Assembly: GCA_017163975.1 (NCBI GenBank)
Contig: JAFFSR010000082.1
Coordinates: 733,001-797,000 of the forward strand
From: Anastatus disparis
Lineage: Eukaryota > Arthropoda > Insecta > Hymenoptera > Eupelmidae
Direction of reading: 5' to 3'
DNA: 64,000 nucleotides
In this document: positions 22,603 to 32,689 of the stretch, one piece after another
Layout: every line of letters begins with the position of its first letter
Numbering within the stretch: the first letter of the stretch is position 1
Made by a program: the position numbers and the translations under genes
Notes under the pieces: model-generated
Databases searched by the model: none
What the model was told of the DNA's origin: nothing
Seen by the model: only the letters and a program-made list of their open reading frames with translations

Positions 22603-23920
22603 CCCCTTCTACTTAGGAGAGCGGAGCATGCGCAGTGATTAACGGATCCTATTCTAAGTAAATTTAATCAAGAAGTAATTATAATTTAGATACAAAAGAC
22701 TGGAGAGAAAAAAAAACAATGATTAAATTTACTTTTACAATAATATAATTAACTTAATAATAGTCGCAGGAAGCAAAAAAAACAAAAATTAAATTACGGA
22801 AACCAAAAACTTATTTATTACTACGGTGCAAAGAAAAACTTATTGTTTTACGTTAAAAAAAGAAAATCTAATTTAACGCGGGTAAACGATGATAATACTC
22901 TTACGTAAGGTGCTGGTTTTTCTGCTGCAGATGTAGATGTTGTCATTGGCGGCTGACGGTTGATGTTGTTCTTTGAGTGGCTGGTCAGGATGTTATTGTA
23001 GCATCAAATGATTGTGGCCAACATGCTTAGACCAGTGTCATCCACTTTGAAATATCCGGAGATGAAGGAAAATATGTAGCCCAGGTAGGCTGTGCGTCGC
23101 CGCGCAACAATAAAACAACTGAGGAGAAAATTGTTGAATGGAACTTCGCAGGCAATATTTTAGATCCTGAGTCCCTTCTTTCCTAAGGTGAACTTAGCGG
23201 TACAATGGCGGTTGCCTTTTTATGTACTTGGTAAATCGAGCGGTATCTCGACCTTGGTTTTTATCAGCTGGACCCAAAATAACGTGAGAGAGTATCATCG
23301 GAGCTGGTCAGCACTTCATTAATAGCTGAAACAGATAAAAAAAAACAAAACAAGAAAAATAAACGCGACTCATTTACCAGTTTTACAATGATCGGTGTGT
23401 TCGAGCGCCAGCAACTTTAGTTGCGAAATTTTGACGGAGCGGTTATTAGGTCGTGTTAAGAAAAATCTTACGGCGGTAAGGAAAAAGAAATCCTTCTGGT
23501 TTACGGTCACCGGTCGCTGGTTTTCAGAGTATTAGGTTACTCTCGGGTTTTCGGCCGGTTCGGTGCGGGCTACAGTTGGCTTCAACTTGGTAAAATACCT
23601 GTTGCGGATAGCTGACTGTACGGGTGCTTCAACGCAGTACAAAGATATACGCGTTGTGGATAGCGAGCGGTAAAAAAAAGATTTTTCTATTCGGTTTGAT
23701 GAAACAGGCGTTATGTAACGTTTTGTTATAATGATGAACAAAAACAAAAAAAAAAGGATATATCGGTTTTCGCGGAGTTGATATGTAATGGCGGCCAAAA
23801 AAAAAGAAAATGTTTATGAGTCCCTGTTCGGGCGCCATGTAACGTTTGGTTACGATGGCGGACAGCGAACAGAAAAAAATATACTCTCGGTCGGTAAAGC
23901 AGGTCCCTGTTCGGGCGCCA
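22603..23920 (-). mobile_element. Internal region 3 of the non-autonomous LTR element
   Basis: 1318 bases, same structure as regions 1 and 2: polypurine tract at the 22603 side, double tRNA-Lys primer site at the 23920 side, no gag or pol. Confidence 0.8.
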
Positions 23921-25205
23921 TGTAACGTTTGGCTTTTCTGGTCGGTTGCCGTAGACAACTCGTTGACGTCGGCGGCATCAGACTTTTACTTTTACCTGAG
24001 GGTTGATGCTGGAAGATGGTCGGTCGGTGGTTCGAATAAGCCAAAGTTCAAACTTACAAACTAAATTGATTTTTACTGAATTTAATAATAAAAATAAAAG
24101 TGACTTTAATGATGAAAATAAAAGAATTGTGTATTAATACTTAAAATTAAAGAAAAGAATTTACTATTGCGTTTAAATACTAATTAAATAAATGAAATAA
24201 GCAAGGTGGTAAACGACGGGACGGATTTACAGGAGAGGTTTAGCGGAACTGGTAAATGAGTATGAGTCGTGCAATTATATTTTTCACAATAAATATTCCT
24301 TTGCATTTATTGAGTTGAACTTATAACTAATACAAGATTACTTAACCAAATGATAATCTCGGAAAAATTTGGCCGGAAACGGCGGCACGCAAAAATATGA
24401 ATAAACTAAGGTTAAATGGTATGTTTGAGTGGTCGGTATTATTTTTACCGGCGACGCGGTTTAACAAAGATTATACTTAATAATAAATTCCGAACGGTAT
24501 CGGTTACAAACTAGGATAAAAGAAAAGGTAGACTATTTACAGGTTACGAGATTTAATTGATCTCTTTCTGGCGGTCGGTATTTATTTTTGCCGGTGACGC
24601 GGTTTTTAACAATCTTATTATTAATAAAGGAAAAATAATAAACTATATACAGGCTACGATATTATCGACGGCGGTTACGGTCGGAATTTACTTTACCGGC
24701 GGCAGATAATACGAGCAATGTCTCGATGACACCCGGTATAGACTGGAAGCGGGTCAGTGTCGCAGGAAGACACGATAATGCTACCTCCCAGCCTCAGGGT
24801 AGACAAAGAGAAGATGCGCTAGTCGTGGAAAACTCCATCGACTGGCGGAGGAACTACCTCGACCGGAAAGGTGGAGGTAAGAGATAGGAAACTATGCATA
24901 GGAACCTCCCTTATGCATAGTTACTGGGAATGGATGGAAAAACTTAGTCGAGCTAAGCCCAGGTAAGAACGGTCTGCGATGTGTATAGGAATCCCCCTTA
25001 TACACATTGAAACACGTAGGTGAGCTCCCACTATGTAAAGCATAACTTCTCTACATAGGGAGAGGGGAGAGAGTCCGTTTTAGCCGGCCGTCTTGCCGAC
25101 TTATATGCTCTGGAGCGCGCTATTCCCATTGCGGGAGTAACGCCTCGTAGCGGTTGAGCGCAGAACCCGATTTAAGCGCGATGCTTGAAATAGCATCGTC
25201 GCACA
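23921..25205 (-). repeat. LTR 4 (5'-most LTR of the minus-strand array)
   Basis: 1285 bases, differing from LTR 3 at about one position (GAACCCGATT for GAACCCGGTT). It ends at GTCGCACA, followed by ATATAATATTG of the host TIR element. The period of the array is 2602-2603 bases. Confidence 0.85.
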
Positions 25206-25672
25206 ATATAATATTGAAAAGATTTTATTACATATAAAGTAGTGAAATATCAACAAAATCATGAAAGAAGTGTTTAAATACCTAATCTAAAATGTGGATT
25301 CATGCAAAAATTTGTAAATCTTATTTTTCTGACTTGATTGCCTAATTAAATTTATAAATAAAGTTCTAGAATACAATTTCATAGTATAAATAATAATACA
25401 AAGTCTGCAAATGAGCTACAATCAGCCAAAAACGTCAAAAAAACGAGTTTTTTGCATTTCTAACTATGGCGCACCAACAGGAAATATCTGGAAAAATTTA
25501 GGCAAGTAATTTTAAACAAAATACAAGTTTTTTTGTAAGAATTGGCCCTGTACCGCATTTCCCGTGCAAATAGGAAGGGTTTGAATTTTTTCTCATCCTT
25601 TTAGGTTATATAGCATCATCAAATCTTTATGAAAAAATTCTACATGATTTGTAACCATTTAAGCTATAAGCA
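25206..25672. other. Right interior of the TIR element
   Basis: About 470 bases of non-coding DNA between the LTR array and the right TIR. No ORF or further repeat was recognised. Confidence 0.6.
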
Positions 25673-25882
25673 CGATTTTCTTGGAAGTTTTTTACCGACT
25701 AGATGCGGAGAAAAAAAATAAATAGTGAAAAAGTCATTTTTTCCATGCTGTGGACAGGGGAAGGGGGGTCGTTGTCTGCAAATATTACAAAAACTATTTT
25801 GTTTAAATCCAAAACAAAGTTACAAGGTCAAACAAAAATTTCAGGGACAGGGCAAAATTGACTATCTTAACGGGGGGTACCC
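25673..25882 (-). repeat. Right TIR of the 10.8-kb element
   Basis: Reverse complement of 15090-15298. The ORFs at 25725-25961 and 25803-25994 are translations of this repeat and adjoining helicase DNA. Confidence 0.8.
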
Positions 25883-26796
25883 TTTGCTTTTGAGGCAGTT
25901 GATCGTCTTTTTCAAGATTTCTGCGATGTACAACACCAACCCTTCGGTGGTAAAACTGTAATTGTATCAGGAGATTATAGGCAAACATTACCAATTGTTC
26001 GACATAGAAGTCATTTTAATTTTATAGAAAATTGGGTTAAATTTAGTTTTTATGGCAAAATTTTATGCGAACAACATTAACTGAAAATCTGCGAATTTCA
26101 GATAATGATAATAATTTCAAACAATAATTATTAGTTATCGGAGAAAGAAAACGTCGTAATCTTTTTAAAGATGATAATGAACTAAGTGCTATACCAGAAA
26201 ATATTATCATTAGAGAAAATCTTGTCGAAGAAATATTTGGAAATAAAATAAAAATAAATAGTGAAAATCTTATAGATAAAGTTATTTTGGCTCCTAAAAA
26301 TAATGATGTTATTCAAATCAATAACGACGTTTTGAATATAATAAAAGGAGACTATGTTGAATATTTAAGTATTGATACAGCCGAAGATGATAACAAAGAA
26401 AATTTAAATGTTATATTTCCTACAGAATTTTTAAATACGTTAATTCCTAATGGACTTCCACCACATAAATTACATTTAAAAGTAGGAGCCGTTATAATTC
26501 TTCTGTAAAATTAAAATGTAAACGAGGGACTTTGTAACGGGACAAGATTAATAGTAACAAACCTACTAAGATATTCTATCCAAGCTGAATTGGCAAGTGG
26601 AATAAACAAAGGTAAATTAGTTTTTATTCTAAGAATAATTTTATCTCCATCTAAAGAAAATATCCCTTTTAACATGCAACAAAAATAGTTTCTTATTAGA
26701 TTAGGTTTTGCAATGACTATTAATAAATCCCAGGGACAATCTTATGAAAAAGATAGTGTATATTTGCCATTACCCGTTCCAAAAAACATTGTATAT
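25883..26796 (+). pseudogene. Helitron Pif1-like helicase, C-terminal part
   Basis: Continues the gene cut at 15089. It opens FAFEAVDRLFQDFCDV, then FGGKTVIVSGDYRQTLPIV (helicase motif III-like), TENLRI, an open stretch at 26287-26508 (VILAPKNNDVIQINNDVL, LPPHKLHLKVGAVI), NEGLCNGTRLIV and FAMTINKSQGQSYEK (motif VI region). It ends VPKNIVY at 26796, where the DDE transposon is inserted. The last four residues and stop lie at 31121-31135. Multiple stops, for example at 26505 and 26686. Confidence 0.8.
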
Positions 26797-27330
26797 GGCT
26801 GATTCCATTTCAAATCGAACAGCCAGTACACTCTCAAGTCACCAATTACTGCGCTAATGGAGTATGTTATTCTACCCTAAAAATAAGGATATACGTATTC
26901 TTTTATTTTGCTGAAATATCAAAATTGCATCAGATATGCACTTTTGAAAATTGCATACAAAAACTAAATGTTAAAACTGAAAATGTTGAGAATAACTTTA
27001 GAGGGCTATCGTTTTACCAATTTTCAATGAATTTTGGTTTTTAAGCCCTCTTTAATTTAGTGCAAGAAATTTCAAAAAAGACTAAGTAATGACTAAGATA
27101 TGTGCATTTTACCAAAAAATGCACTTTTTATGCACATGCATTTTTCTCGAAAAACCCATTTTTTTTTTTGCTGAAATTTTTTGTGCTCATAGAGGACCAA
27201 ATTATCTATCTAATGATACTTGGTTGATCCCGTACTTATTTGTTTGAAGCGAGAAAAAAAATTCACAAATTTTATTGGTGAAAAATTTTTGTATATAAGT
27301 TCGAAAGTCTTAAGCAATGTTCATTCCAAC
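26797..27330 (+). repeat. Left long TIR of the DDE transposon
   Basis: About 530 bases, matching 30560-31116 in reverse complement. Shared stretches include TGCATCAGATATGCACTTTT and GCACATGCATTTTTCTCGAA. Confidence 0.85.
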
Positions 27331-27389
27331 GCTGTCGCATGCTTCGGTCATTATTTGTTTACCTTTGTATGTATGTATATATCATCAAT

Positions 27390-27411
27390 AGTGATATATA
27401 TATATATATCA

Positions 27412-27480
<69 letters not shown>
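27390..27480. repeat. (TA)n microsatellite
   Basis: Nearly pure alternating TA, with a small interruption at CACTATT. The ORF across it (27220-27483) is not a gene. Confidence 0.9.
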
Positions 27481-27486
<6 letters not shown>

Positions 27487-27695
27487 TTAAAAATGGAAAA
27501 TAATAATTCTATTCGTGTATATCTATATTATGTATGTTGCGATGTACAGACAATAGGAGGCTCATTCGCGGATAAATACCTCGCGTAACCAAAACAGTAT
27601 ATTAGAATTGTTATATACAAGCTAGTTATTCTTACGTCTGCTTTGAAAGGTACTTTTCGGACTTGTGAAAAAGTAAACAAAACTCTGCAATTACG

Positions 27696-29018
27696 ATGTC
27701 CGAAATTCACTCTTCTACAAGAATTCGATGTCCCGATTTTTTTCAAATGCATAAGAAGGTAGTTTATAAAAGCAGAAATTTACGTTTTAGACCGTTGGAA
27801 GATTTGGCCATTAAATTGGCACAGCTTTATCCAGATTTAAAGATACTGCCCTCTACTAATGTATGCAAAAATTGCCATGAACGCATATCAAAAATGATTT
27901 TAAGTGATCTTGAATCTGCATCTGAGAATGAAATCACTGAACTTTTTAGCGGAAAACATGATGATTTTATCCCCAAGACACCCGAACGAATACAGGAATT
28001 AAACGAGAGTATTAATACAATTTTACCTCAATGCGTCTCGCCGCTAAAAAGAAAAACTGCAATACCTAAAAATTTAACAGAAAATTACGTATCTAAAAAG
28101 AAAAAATCTTTAATTTCAGCTTTTTCTGCTACTGACGGAAGTAAATTAGAAGATGCGTATGGCATTTCAGTTGAATCAATAGAATCGGACAAAAGAAAAT
28201 AAAACTTCTAACTCTACTACCTTCAAAATTAAGCAAAATAAAAATTTGCTCACTATTCCCGAATATAAGCGAGTATATGATAAATAAATCAAGAAATCTC
28301 GTGAAAAATAAAGGAGTTTATTCGGAGCCAGATTCATATACTGGTCATCCTATTGATGAAAATACAAAAAATATCGCTATGGAATATTTTTTAAATGATG
28401 ATTTTAATCGTAGTAGACAAAGTCCAAATAAATCTGATGTTGTTACTGTTAAAGTTAATAATACAAAAACTAAAAAAGTTAAACGGTTTCTTACTCGAAG
28501 CTTAAAAGAAACATTTAGTCAATTAAGACAAGAAAATCCAAACTTACAAATAGGAAAATCGAAATTCTATAGTCTAAGACCAAGTTTCGTCTTAACAAGC
28601 CCTGTGAAGGAAACTTGTCTTTGTGTACATTGCGAAAATTTATAACTGTTTCTTACAAGTTTAATTCGTTTTAGAGGCCATAATAATTCTGAATTAGATT
28701 TAATTCGTTCAGAAATAACTAACGCAATGTTGTGTTCTGAACCATCTGATTCGTGTTTCTTGCAAGAATGCAATTATTGCCCCGGTAGTGAGGGTATCAC
28801 ATTAAAATTGTTAAAACTGAAAGAAAATTGTGAAGATGAAATTACGTTTGCTTTGTGGGATAATGGTAATCTTATCAAACAAACAGTAAGCTTATCAGTT
28901 TTTATAGAAAAATTTTTAATCTGCGCACTAAAAGCAAGTACTCACGTATACATAAAAAATATTCAACGTGAAGCTATAAAAAAAGAAAAAGAAGAAGGTA
29001 AAGCTGATCCTACTAACT
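27696..29018 (+). pseudogene. DDE transposase, N-terminal and middle part
   Basis: Starts MSEIHSSTRIRCPDFFQMHK. Cys pairs in VCKNCHERI and CLCVHCENL and in CNYCPG suggest zinc-binding or DNA-binding segments. A frameshift near 28190 shifts the ORF from 27696-28202 into the frame that reads IKLLTLLPSKLSKIKI and then SRNLVKNKGVYSEPDSYTGH, FLNDDFNRSRQSPNK and KVKRFLTRSLKETF. A stop at 28643-28645 is followed in frame by more coding sequence to 29018. The family is widespread in insects and cnidarians as uncharacterised proteins. A related, more decayed copy is at 50095-51930 on the minus strand. Confidence 0.65.
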
Positions 29019-29019
29019 A

Positions 29020-29677
29020 GGAGAGTGTCACACCTCCGGATCACGGATTTTGCTTAAACTTCGGGATAAGTTTTTAGATGATAAAATATGGAAAAAGCTA
29101 AAGTTATAGTCACAAACACTCAATATTTCCCTAGTTATAGACAATTAAAGAAAATCTCTAAAAAAGTTACTAGATTTTCAAACGCTTACAGTTCCTTAGC
29201 ATTGATAGCTAGGAGCTTGAAACTTTTTTCAAATGAAAGCTGAGCTCAAATCCTTTCGAATTAGTAGTTATAGCATGTCAAAATATTATCTTTTCCCAAA
29301 GTTAGAGCGTGATAAACATTAGACCTGATTTTTCTCTTATAAACATTAATTAATAATAAAAGCTGAAATTAGGTCCAATCCTTATTATGCTCTAACTTTT
29401 GGAAAAAATAATATTTCGATATGCTGTAACTACTGTTTCGAAAGGATTTGAGCTCAGCTTTAATTTAAAAAAAGTTTGAAGCTTGTAGCTATCGACGCTA
29501 AAGAACTATATGCGTTTAAAAATCTAGTAACTTTTTTAATGATTTTCTTTAATTGCCTGTAACTAGGGAAATATTGAGTATTTATGACTATAACTTTAGC
29601 TTTTTCCATATTTTATCATCTGAAAACTTATCCTGAAGTTTGAGCAAAATCCGTGATCCGGAGGTGTGACACTCTCC
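29020..29677. mobile_element. 658-bp foldback MITE inside the transposase
   Basis: GGAGAGTGTCACACCTCCGG at the left is the exact reverse complement of the right end. Pairing runs on through ATCACGGATTTTGCTTAAAC with rising mismatch, giving arms of about 310 bases. It splits the transposase between DPTN and CKLIIHVDFAENW-like coding. No ORF. Confidence 0.85.
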
Positions 29678-30434
29678 TTGTAAGTTAATTATCCATGTTG
29701 ATTTTGCAGAAAATTGGTCTGTAATAAATAATAAAGCGGTTCAGGGAAATCATTGGGTAAATAACCAAATTTCTATTTTTACTGCAGTCTGTTACCAAGG
29801 AGAGATAACGCAAAGCTTTGCGATCGTTAGTGACGACAAAAAGCATGATACTGCATATGTGCTATTAGCAATAAATAAAATTATCGATCTTATGAAAAAT
29901 GATTTAGTTACTAAAGTCACTATTATATCAGATGGAGCTGCAAGCCAATTTAAAAATCGTTTTCAGCTACATGAATTCAAACATTTTTCTTATCAAATGA
30001 AATGGTTATTTTCTGCGACTGGTCATGGGAAAGGAGCCGTTGATGGAATAGGTGGGCTTCTCAAGCATTATGCTAATCCACATAACTTAAAAAGAGTTCA
30101 TGAAGAATCGATACAAAATGCTGACGATTTTATAAATTGGGTTCAAAAGTACACCAGTGCAATCAAAATCATATTATTACCAATAAATTAGATTGAAAAA
30201 TTTAGAAAAGAAAAAAATATTGAATGGAGTACAGTTTCTAAATATAATGGGATTCAAATAAGTCATATGTGGTTAAAACAACTTGGGGAATTGAAATCGC
30301 ATATATTTGTTGGCAGAACAGCTATACATGCACTGACTAAAGTGAAAGACAAGAAAAAAAAGTCAAACGTCGTAAGGCTACACTTAGAACTAGAAATAAT
30401 AAGTGCAAAAATAAAAAAAAGTAATTATTTATAA
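29678..30434 (+). pseudogene. DDE transposase, catalytic C-terminal part
   Basis: Holds the likely catalytic core: IHVDFAENWSV (first Asp), TIISDGAASQFKNRF (second Asp) and ATGHGKGAVDGIGGLLKHY, a striking Gly-rich block. ESIQNADDFINWVQKY follows and may supply the third acidic residue. A stop at 30189-30191 is followed in frame by about 80 codons (IEWSTVSKYNGIQISHMW...KKSNVV) to a stop at 30432-30434. RNase H-like DDE chemistry is inferred from the Asp spacing. I recognise the family from insect genomes but cannot name its superfamily with certainty. Confidence 0.6.
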
Positions 30435-30559
30435 TTATATTTTTGACGCATCCCAACAGTGAGAGGCAAGGGGAACTCACTTTAAAAAAGCACCCCGAAG
30501 GGAACAGAAACCTTCTACGTCCACGTCGTTGTTCCTGGGTAATGCTAAATAAAGGATAG
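30435..30559. other. 3' untranslated part of the DDE transposon
   Basis: Non-coding, with a GC-rich patch (AGAGGCAAGGGGAACTCAC, CTACGTCCACGTCGTTG) between the transposase stop and the right TIR. Confidence 0.5.
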
Positions 30560-31116
30560 TGTTTAAATCTACATTGCTTAAAATTTCCGAATGTATATAC
30601 AAAAATTTTTCACCAATAAAATTTGTGAATTTTTTTTCTCGCTTCAAACAAATAAGTACGGGATTAACCAAGTACCATTAGATAGGTAATTTGGTCCTCT
30701 ATGAGCACAAAAAATTTCAGCAAAAAAAAAATGGGTTTTTCGAGAAAAATGCATGTGCATAAAAAGTTCATTTTTTGGTAAAATGCACATATCTTAGTCA
30801 TTTTTCAGTCTTTTTTGAAATTTCTTGCACTAAATTAAAGAGGGCTTAAAACATGATGAAACAAAATAAGGTTTACCAGAATTCCTCGAAAATTGGTAAA
30901 ACGATAGCCCTCTAAAGTTATTCTCAACATTTTCAGTATTAACGTTTAGTTTTTGTATGCAATTTTCAAAAGTGCATATCTGATGCAATTTTGATATTTC
31001 AGCAAAATAAAAGAATACGTATACCCTTATTTTTAGGGTAGAATAACATACTCCATTAGCGCAGTAATTGGTGACTTGAGTGTATACTGACTGTTCGATT
31101 TGAAATGGAATCGGCA
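30560..31116 (-). repeat. Right long TIR of the DDE transposon
   Basis: Reverse complement of 26797-27330. The minus-strand ORFs at 30477-30671 and 30830-31117 are translations of this repeat. Confidence 0.85.
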
Positions 31117-31135
31117 ATATAAAGAAATATTATAA
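31117..31135 (+). pseudogene. Helitron helicase C-terminal codons and stop
   Basis: ATAT duplication followed by AAAGAAATATTATAA (K-E-I-L-stop). This is the natural C terminus of the Helitron protein, separated from the rest by the DDE transposon. The Helitron 3' end (hairpin plus CTRR) should lie downstream but was not identified. Confidence 0.7.
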
Positions 31136-31254
31136 ATAATATTGTAAATATTGATATAATGAAGCTATTATGATATCTAATATAATAATATTTGATATAA
31201 TATTCAAAATCATGATGTATTTTAGAAAGCACTGATGAATTGACTGTACATGGA

Positions 31255-31880
31255 AATGCGCAGTAATATAGATTGCATTTAAAAATTCACAGTACAATCA
31301 GCTGCATATGGGGATGCGCTGTTGAATCGGCTCCATATGCACAGAAAGAAATTTGACAATAAATGATTACCATATTTTGTTCATGTACGATTTCAGAAAT
31401 AATCGAAATAATATATTTCGAATTCGGTAAAGCGTTTTTCTAAAAATTGTAATATACCATTTAAAGAAGTTTTGAAATACCGTATGCTAGGCTTGGACAT
31501 CCCACATGTCGAAAAGGCGATGAACAATCACGAAAGTGGACATCTCAGATGTCCATACATTGAATCCTGTATTACAAGAAACGTTGAAGTAATAGATTAC
31601 CACTTATTTCATTCACGAATTTAAAAATAGTAATGTTAGTTATAATATAATTACATTTAATATTTCAAAAGACATTGAAATCTGCTAATGCCAAATTTCT
31701 TTCTGTGTGGGGATGCACTGTTAAATCGGCTGCATATGGGAATGCGCTGTTGAATCGGCTGTATATGGGGCTGCGCTATTAAATCAGCTGCATATGGGGA
31801 TGCGCTGTTGAATCGGCTGCATATGGGGATGCGCTGTAGTACTGGCTGCACATAAAGATGCATAGTCAAATCAGCCGATT
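31255..31880. repeat. ~30-bp minisatellite, split by a TIR element
   Basis: Unit like GCTGCATATGGGGATGCGCT then GTTGAATCG, about 30-31 bases, diverged copies at 31255-31339 and 31708-31880. The block between them is an insertion: joining the two sides restores a normal unit (CATATGGGGATGC). Confidence 0.75.
31340..31707. mobile_element. 368-bp TIR element inside the minisatellite
   Basis: CACAGAAAGAAATTTGACA at the left and CACAGAAAGAAATTTGGCA from the reversed right end. No transposase. The flanks share TG, which may be a 2-base duplication. The interior has a small repeat of GGACATC...AGATGTCC type near 31495-31560. Confidence 0.65.
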
Positions 31881-32124
31881 AATAATTATTGCTAAATATT
31901 GTGCAAATAAGCATCTGGAGTGGAGCCTGTTATGAAAAAATTAAAAAAAGACGCTCCACTAACGAATCCTTTAAAAAATAACAGGCTTAGGTAAAATGCT
32001 TTATTAGAGTAAAAGATAAAAATGCAAGAGAGAACAAATATGCAAAAAGTTGTAAAAAAAAGCAGAAGAGCAAGATAGAGTGAGAAAAAAAACAAAGAAA
32101 AAACAAAAAGCGAAGGCAAGCGAA

Positions 32125-32430
32125 AAAGACAGCAAGCAAGAGAAAGCATGGGAGAACAAATGAGAGCGTAAGGGAGCAACAGAAAATCAGAAAAGACGTG
32201 GAAACGCCAGAAAAAGCACGAGAAAGTGTGAAAAAACGTAGGAAATCGAGAGAGAACGTAAGAGAGCGAGAGAGAGAGACAGAAAGCAAGAGAAAGCATG
32301 GGAGAACAAATGAGAGCGTAAGGGAGCAACAGAAAATCAGAAAAGACGTGGAAACGCCAGAAAAAGCACGAGAAAGTGTGAAAAAACGTAGGAAATCGAG
32401 AGAGAACGTAAGAGAGCGAGAGAGAGAGAG
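32125..32430. repeat. 150-bp tandem duplication, GA-rich
   Basis: Two nearly identical 150-base units, the second starting about 150 bases after the first (AACGCCAGAAAAAGCACGAG occurs in both). Both strands are open (Arg/Glu/Lys on plus, Ser/Leu/Phe on minus) because of composition; not taken as genes. Confidence 0.75.
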
Positions 32431-32660
32431 ACTTAGTTTCGTACTTATAATAAATGCTTATAAGAATTTATTTACTTATTTACACTGCAAAAATATAGTC
32501 GATTCCTCTAGTCATATATATATGACTAGAGGAATCGACTAGTCATAACATATATGTAAGAAAAAAATAAAATAATTAAAGCAACAAAAACATGCAAAAT
32601 ATTGTCATAAAGCAAAAAATGCCGACTTGACATATACCACATGTAAAAAATCGTATGAAT
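32430..32660. mobile_element. Foldback MITE, family F1 copy 2, truncated
   Basis: Starts ACTTAGTTTCGTACTTATAA and follows the copy at 8016-8382 through TTACACTGCAAAAATATAGT, CGATTCCTCTAGTCATATA and AAACATGCAAAATATTGTCA, then breaks off. It includes an internal palindrome, GTCGATTCCTCTAGTCATAT against ATATGACTAGAGGAATCGAC. Confidence 0.7.
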
Positions 32661-32689
32661 AAGTAAATAATTTATTAATTGGGCCCAAA

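Larger units (their letters stand above)
15090..25882. mobile_element. 10.8-kb TIR element carrying an LTR array
   Basis: Terminal inverted repeats of about 210 bases bound the block: 15090-15298 and 25673-25882. Left end: GGTTACCCCCTGTTAAGATA. Right end reversed: GGGTACCCCCCGTTAAGATA. They match on through AGTCAATTTTGCCCTGTCCC to CGGTAAAAAAC. Without the LTR array (16113-25205) the element is about 1.7 kb with no transposase, so it is non-autonomous. It interrupts the Helitron helicase between the Walker B region and AFEAVDRL. No clear target duplication was found, so the superfamily is unassigned. Confidence 0.75.
26797..31116 (+). mobile_element. 4.3-kb DDE-type DNA transposon, ATAT target duplication
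   Basis: Inverted ends start GGCTGATTCCATTTCAAATC (left) and TGCCGATTCCATTTCAAATC (right, reversed). The inverted repeats extend about 540 bases (26797-27330 and 30560-31116). ATAT at 26793-26796 and 31117-31120 is a 4-base target duplication. Removing the element and one ATAT joins the helicase codons as NIVY-KEIL-stop, the Helitron protein C terminus. It carries a transposase relic and a nested foldback MITE. Confidence 0.85.

Noticed and set aside
16113..25205. Lentivirus or other retrovirus insertion because of the tRNA-Lys primer site
   Set aside because: Many LTR retrotransposons use tRNA-Lys. There is no gag, pol or env, and the elements are only about 2.6-3.9 kb.
31892..32542. ORFs on both strands in the GA-rich tandem repeat
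   Set aside because: The open frames come from composition and a 150-bp duplication; the plus and minus frames are equally open.
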